This document shows, piece by piece, positions 12,609 to 14,927 of a stretch of 14,927 nucleotides of DNA. Below the pieces are notes generated by a model that did not search any database, was not told where the DNA came from, and saw nothing but the letters and a program-made list of their open reading frames with translations. The DNA is from JAHJFW01 sp038065635 (lineage in GTDB: Bacteria; Patescibacteriota; Patescibacteriia; 2-12-FULL-60-25), in contig JBBTQP010000030.1 in the NCBI GenBank assembly GCA_038065635.1, forward strand, positions 1 through 14,927. The letters run 5' to 3'. The translations under genes and the position numbers were made by a program. The first letter of the stretch is position 1. Each line of letters starts with the position of its first letter.

Positions 12609-13933
12609 TTCTTCCTCACCGCCAAAAACAAATCCGACACGTTTGCTCCAGTTACTCCTGTCATAATCTGTCCGCCAACGCGTTTGAAAAACGTGAACGA
12701 GTCGTTGCGTTTCAAGAAAGTCTCAAGATTAAGCTTGAGACGATTGGCGCGCTTGCGAATGTCAGCATCTACAAAAGCGCCGGCCGCCGGAGAATTATCA
12801 ATCCCGTCAGAAGCGAGCGACGCGACTAAGACATCGTCATCAATAACAGACAAAGCACCAAGCGCGACTTCCTGATTCCGTCCTCCTTTTCCCTTTCCTT
12901 TTATTGTCACGGTCGTTTCCCCTCCGGCCAATACCATTTCTCCTTTATGCGGCAAACCGGCCAAAAGCCGCCCAACTTCACGCGCTTCGCCTGACAAACA
13001 ACATGAATAAATGCGGACGAGGTAACCGAGTTTTTTCGCTTGTTTTTTCATGGCGTCCAAAGCTTTGGAATTGCCTACGATCACGATATTTGTTACGCGT
13101 TGAAAATATTTAGGATCTTTCGGAGTTTCCAGAAGTTCACAATGCGGAAGACGGCATGACTTCTGCAAATCATATTTCACCATGATCCGCGCCGCGTCTT
13201 CTTTGGTCGACCTATCCATTACCGTCGGACCGGACGCGATCATTCCAGGATCGTCTCCGGGAATATCGGAGAACAACAAACCGATTACTGTCGCCGGATA
13301 AACCATCTGTGCGAACTGTCCGCCCTGGATTTCTGAAAGATGTTTTCGAACCGTGTTGATCTCTTGAATAGTAGCGCCTTTTTTCATCAGCGTTTTCGTG
13401 AGCATCGTGAGCTGTCCGCATTTCAATTCAAACGGCCAACAGAGCAACGCCGAACCTCCACCGGAAATTATCGCGATTACAAGATCGTGTTCCTCGACGT
13501 GTTTCAAAATACCGACGATCTCTTGTGTCGCCTTCACATTCTCGACAGACGGAAACGGATGCGTGCCGGCAAGACTTTTCAATCTTTTCAACTTTACAGT
13601 CTTCACGTCTAGGATAACTCCCGAAGTAATTCGACCACCCAAAATATTCTCAATCTCTTTTCCGGCATCAGCCGCCGCCTTTCCTATGCCGATGACGTAA
13701 ATCTTGTGATAGTCAGACAAATTCCACGACTGCGTTCCGACATGCAACTTAGATCCTTTAATACGAACGGATTCCTTAATTACTCGTCCTGTGCAAATAG
13801 AATCCAACCCGGCCTCAAAGACGCTGATAGCGTCTTTGCGAAGCCGCGTGGATCCGAGAGTACGCGAGTTTTTGATTCGACAAGATTTTGTTGGCATACG
13901 ACAAACAATAGCGTAACACGCCGGAGCAAACAT
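12605..13933 (-). CDS. Glycerate 2-kinase, MOFRL family
   Basis: This is a 442-residue cytoplasmic kinase that phosphorylates glycerate with ATP, feeding lower glycolysis (2-phosphoglycerate). Family motifs appear in order: VIGIGKAA (80-87), AIISGGGSALL (154-164), NTVRKHLSEIQGGQFA (193-208, with the catalytic Lys region), LLFSDIPGDDPGMIASGPT (219-237), then the C-terminal MOFRL domain with AGGETTVTIKGKGKGGRNQE (336-355), ASDGIDNSPAAGAFVD (374-389) and GVTGANVSDL. The length is normal for the family. The N-terminus is uncertain: ATG 13933 gives a 25-30 residue tail rich in Cys and Arg, and ATG 13897 (MPTKSCRIKN) is an equally possible start; neither has a ribosome binding site. It is divergent from tRNA-Trp. 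A TATAAG box at 13945-13950 on the minus strand could be its -10 but lacks a -35. Confidence 0.9.
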   Translation of the reverse strand: MFAPACYAIVCRMPTKSCRIKNSRTLGSTRLRKDAISVFEAGLDSICTGRVIKESVRIKGSKLHVGTQSWNLSDYHKIYVIGIGKAAADAGKEIENILGGRITSGVILDVKTVKLKRLKSLAGTHPFPSVENVKATQEIVGILKHVEEHDLVIAIISGGGSALLCWPFELKCGQLTMLTKTLMKKGATIQEINTVRKHLSEIQGGQFAQMVYPATVIGLLFSDIPGDDPGMIASGPTVMDRSTKEDAARIMVKYDLQKSCRLPHCELLETPKDPKYFQRVTNIVIVGNSKALDAMKKQAKKLGYLVRIYSCCLSGEAREVGRLLAGLPHKGEMVLAGGETTVTIKGKGKGGRNQEVALGALSVIDDDVLVASLASDGIDNSPAAGAFVDADIRKRANRLKLNLETFLKRNDSFTFFKRVGGQIMTGVTGANVSDLFLAVRKN

Positions 13934-13941
13934 TCGGAATC

Positions 13942-13970
13942 TTGCTTATACCCACATTTTTTGATACATT
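13942..13970 (+). promoter_or_regulatory. Candidate promoter of tRNA-Trp
   Basis: -35 TTGCTT (13942-13947), 17-nt spacer, -10 TACATT (13965-13970) preceded by TGA, an extended -10. Transcription would start about 15 nt before the mature tRNA. Confidence 0.5.
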
Positions 13971-13991
13971 CCTCGCGTGCAAAAAACCCAA

Positions 13992-14065
13992 GGGGGCGTC
14001 GTATAATGGTAGTACAACGGTCTCCAAAACCGTTTGCGTAGGTTCGATTCCTACCGCCCCTGCCA
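13992..14065 (+). tRNA. tRNA-Trp (anticodon CCA)
   Basis: A full cloverleaf can be drawn. The acceptor GGGGGCG (13992-13998) pairs with CGCCCCT (14055-14061). The D arm carries AATGGTAG. The anticodon stem ACGGT/ACCGT encloses the 7-nt loop CTCCAAA, giving anticodon CCA. The T arm GTAGG/CCTAC has loop TTCGATT. Discriminator G and a genomically encoded CCA (14063-14065) end the gene. The first acceptor pair is G-U. The anticodon reads only UGG, in keeping with TGA being a stop in this genome. Confidence 0.96.
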
Positions 14066-14067
14066 AG

Positions 14068-14104
14068 AAAAAACCACGGAAGCAAGAGCCGTGATTTTTT
14101 GTTT
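14068..14104 (+). terminator. Terminator of tRNA-Trp
   Basis: CACGG (14075-14079), 9-nt loop, CCGTG (14089-14093), followed by six Ts (14095-14100). The A-run before the stem can pair with the T-run, so the structure could work in both directions. Confidence 0.8.
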
Positions 14105-14150
14105 TATCCACAATTTAGTTTGATTTGATTACTGGAACAAAAATAGAACG

Positions 14151-14165
14151 TATGATACAGTATCA
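14151..14165 (+). promoter_or_regulatory. -10 box overlapping a 13-bp palindrome before the DinD-like gene
   Basis: TATGAT (14151-14156, five of six consensus bases) overlaps the palindrome TGATACAGTATCA (14153-14165). No good -35 is found at 16-18 nt. The leader to the ATG at 14185 would be about 20 nt and has no Shine-Dalgarno. An operator role is inferred from position alone. Confidence 0.4.
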
Positions 14166-14184
14166 ATATAGCGCACTTAACTCT

Positions 14185-14927
14185 ATGCAAACTACCCAAA
14201 TCGCACTGTTCAAAGGAAAGAAAATAAGGAAAACGCTCTTTGGAAATGAGTGGTGGTTTTCGGTTGTGGATGTAGTTGAATCGCTTACCGATAGTGTTAA
14301 TGCTCGTGATTATTGGTTTAAGATGAAAATACGAGTTAACAGTGAGGATGGAATTGAGTTGTCGACAATTTGTCGACAACTAAAACTGGAATCATCCGAT
14401 GGTAAAAAATACGAAACTGACTGCGCGAATACCGAGGGTATCTTTCGCATAATCCAATCCATCCCCTCTCCAAAAGCCGAACCGTTCAAGCGTTGGCTCG
14501 CGAAGGTCGGTTACGAACGCGTACAAGAGATCGAGAATCCGGAATTGGCGACAAAACGCACACGGATGCTCTACAAGCTAAAAGGATACAGCGACGAGTG
14601 GATTGAAATGCGTTTGCGTGGCATCGTGATTCGAGACGAATTGACTGACGAATGGCAAAAACGAGGTGCCGCGGAAGAAAAGGACTACGAGATTCTTACA
14701 GCCGAAATATCCAAAGCTACGTTCGGCGTAACGCCAAGCGAATACAAGAATCTCAAAGGACTGGAACGCGAGAATCTGCGCGACCACATGGACGATTTCG
14801 AGTTGATTTTCACAATGCTTGGAGAGCGATCCACAACCGAACTGCATAGTACCAATAATTCACAAGGACTATCCGAACTCAAAGACGATGCGAAGATCGG
14901 TGGGAACGTTGCGGCGGTCGCAAGGAA
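14185..14927 (+). CDS. DinD-like BRO-N domain protein, 3' end cut by window edge
   Basis: 247 codons run open from ATG 14185 to the right edge. The start MQTTQIALFKGKKIRKTLFGNEWWFSVVDVV is a BRO-N domain, the DNA-binding fold shared by phage antirepressors. It is followed by YWFKMK and CRQLKLESSDGKKYETDCAN (63-82), FRIIQSIPSPKAEPFKRWLAKVGYERVQEIENPELA (88-123), then KGYSDEWIEMRLRGIVIRDELTDEW and TAEISKATFGVTPSEYKNL. By eye this order matches the DinD ('DNA damage-inducible protein D') family. In E. coli DinD affects RecA filaments; whether this protein does so is unknown. The start is chosen because the BRO-N homology begins directly there. No LexA-type box is seen upstream, only a 13-bp palindrome at the presumed promoter. 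It is separated from tRNA-Trp by a terminator. Confidence 0.88.
   Translation, partial: MQTTQIALFKGKKIRKTLFGNEWWFSVVDVVESLTDSVNARDYWFKMKIRVNSEDGIELSTICRQLKLESSDGKKYETDCANTEGIFRIIQSIPSPKAEPFKRWLAKVGYERVQEIENPELATKRTRMLYKLKGYSDEWIEMRLRGIVIRDELTDEWQKRGAAEEKDYEILTAEISKATFGVTPSEYKNLKGLERENLRDHMDDFELIFTMLGERSTTELHSTNNSQGLSELKDDAKIGGNVAAVAR

Noticed and set aside
12109..14065. Alternative genetic code with TGA recoded, as in some Candidate Phyla Radiation lineages
   Set aside because: hicA, hepT, uvrA and the glycerate kinase end at TGA exactly where their families end, and only a CCA-anticodon tRNA-Trp is seen.
14123..14165. LexA-type SOS box before the DinD-like gene
   Set aside because: GAAC appears twice as a direct repeat, but neither the GAAC-N4-GTTC nor the CTGT-N8-ACAG symmetry is present.
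13992..14185. tRNA-Trp as an integration site for a mobile element carrying the DinD-like gene
   Set aside because: No duplicated tRNA 3' end or integrase gene is present in the window; the right flank is out of view.

Overview
The window reads like a scaffold from an uncultured bacterium, most likely of the Candidate Phyla Radiation (Patescibacteria). The reasons are indirect. The partial gene at the left edge and the non-catalytic domain of the GH5 protein resemble protein families I recall mainly from such genomes. Three families of short palindromic repeats sit between and inside genes. Several promoters abut the start codon. UvrA is a shortened form. TGA is used as a stop (hepT, hicA, uvrA, glycerate kinase) and the tRNA-Trp is CCA, so the genetic code looks standard. 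A run of 100 Ns at 9686-9785 marks an assembly gap.

Layout, left to right. 1-483 (-): 5' part of a GC-rich conserved hypothetical gene, with a good promoter and a leader of about 100 nt. 721-975 (-): a small winged-helix-like protein with its own terminator. 1081-1167: a palindromic repeat pair directly behind 1171-3708 (-), an MgtA-type P-type ATPase. 3741-3833: a second repeat type, a double hairpin, in the divergent gap before 3920-5161 (+), a 413-residue protein of unknown function. 5251-5887 (+): a MntA/HepT (nucleotidyltransferase/HEPN) toxin-antitoxin pair. 5903-8494 (-): uvrA, which lacks the usual insertion domain and carries a palindromic repeat inserted in frame. 8515-8656: a third repeat family, three copies. 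8870-11309 (-): two glycoside hydrolase regions, GH10 and a secreted GH5, separated by the N gap, so it cannot be told whether they form one gene or two. 11430-12047 (+): a transglutaminase-like conserved hypothetical. 12109-12572 (-): a hicB-hicA toxin-antitoxin pair. 12605-13933 (-): glycerate 2-kinase. 13992-14065 (+): tRNA-Trp with a terminator. 14185-end (+): a DinD-like BRO-N protein, cut by the right edge.

The genes do not form one pathway. Themes are ion homeostasis (MgtA), DNA repair and damage response (UvrA, DinD-like), two toxin-antitoxin pairs, secreted polysaccharide degradation (GH5, GH10) and central carbon metabolism (glycerate kinase). I found no convincing new multi-gene system. 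The strongest unusual observations are the repeat insertion and domain loss in UvrA, the recurrent TANNNT-6 nt-ATG arrangement that suggests leaderless transcripts, and repeat families whose stems show compensatory base changes.
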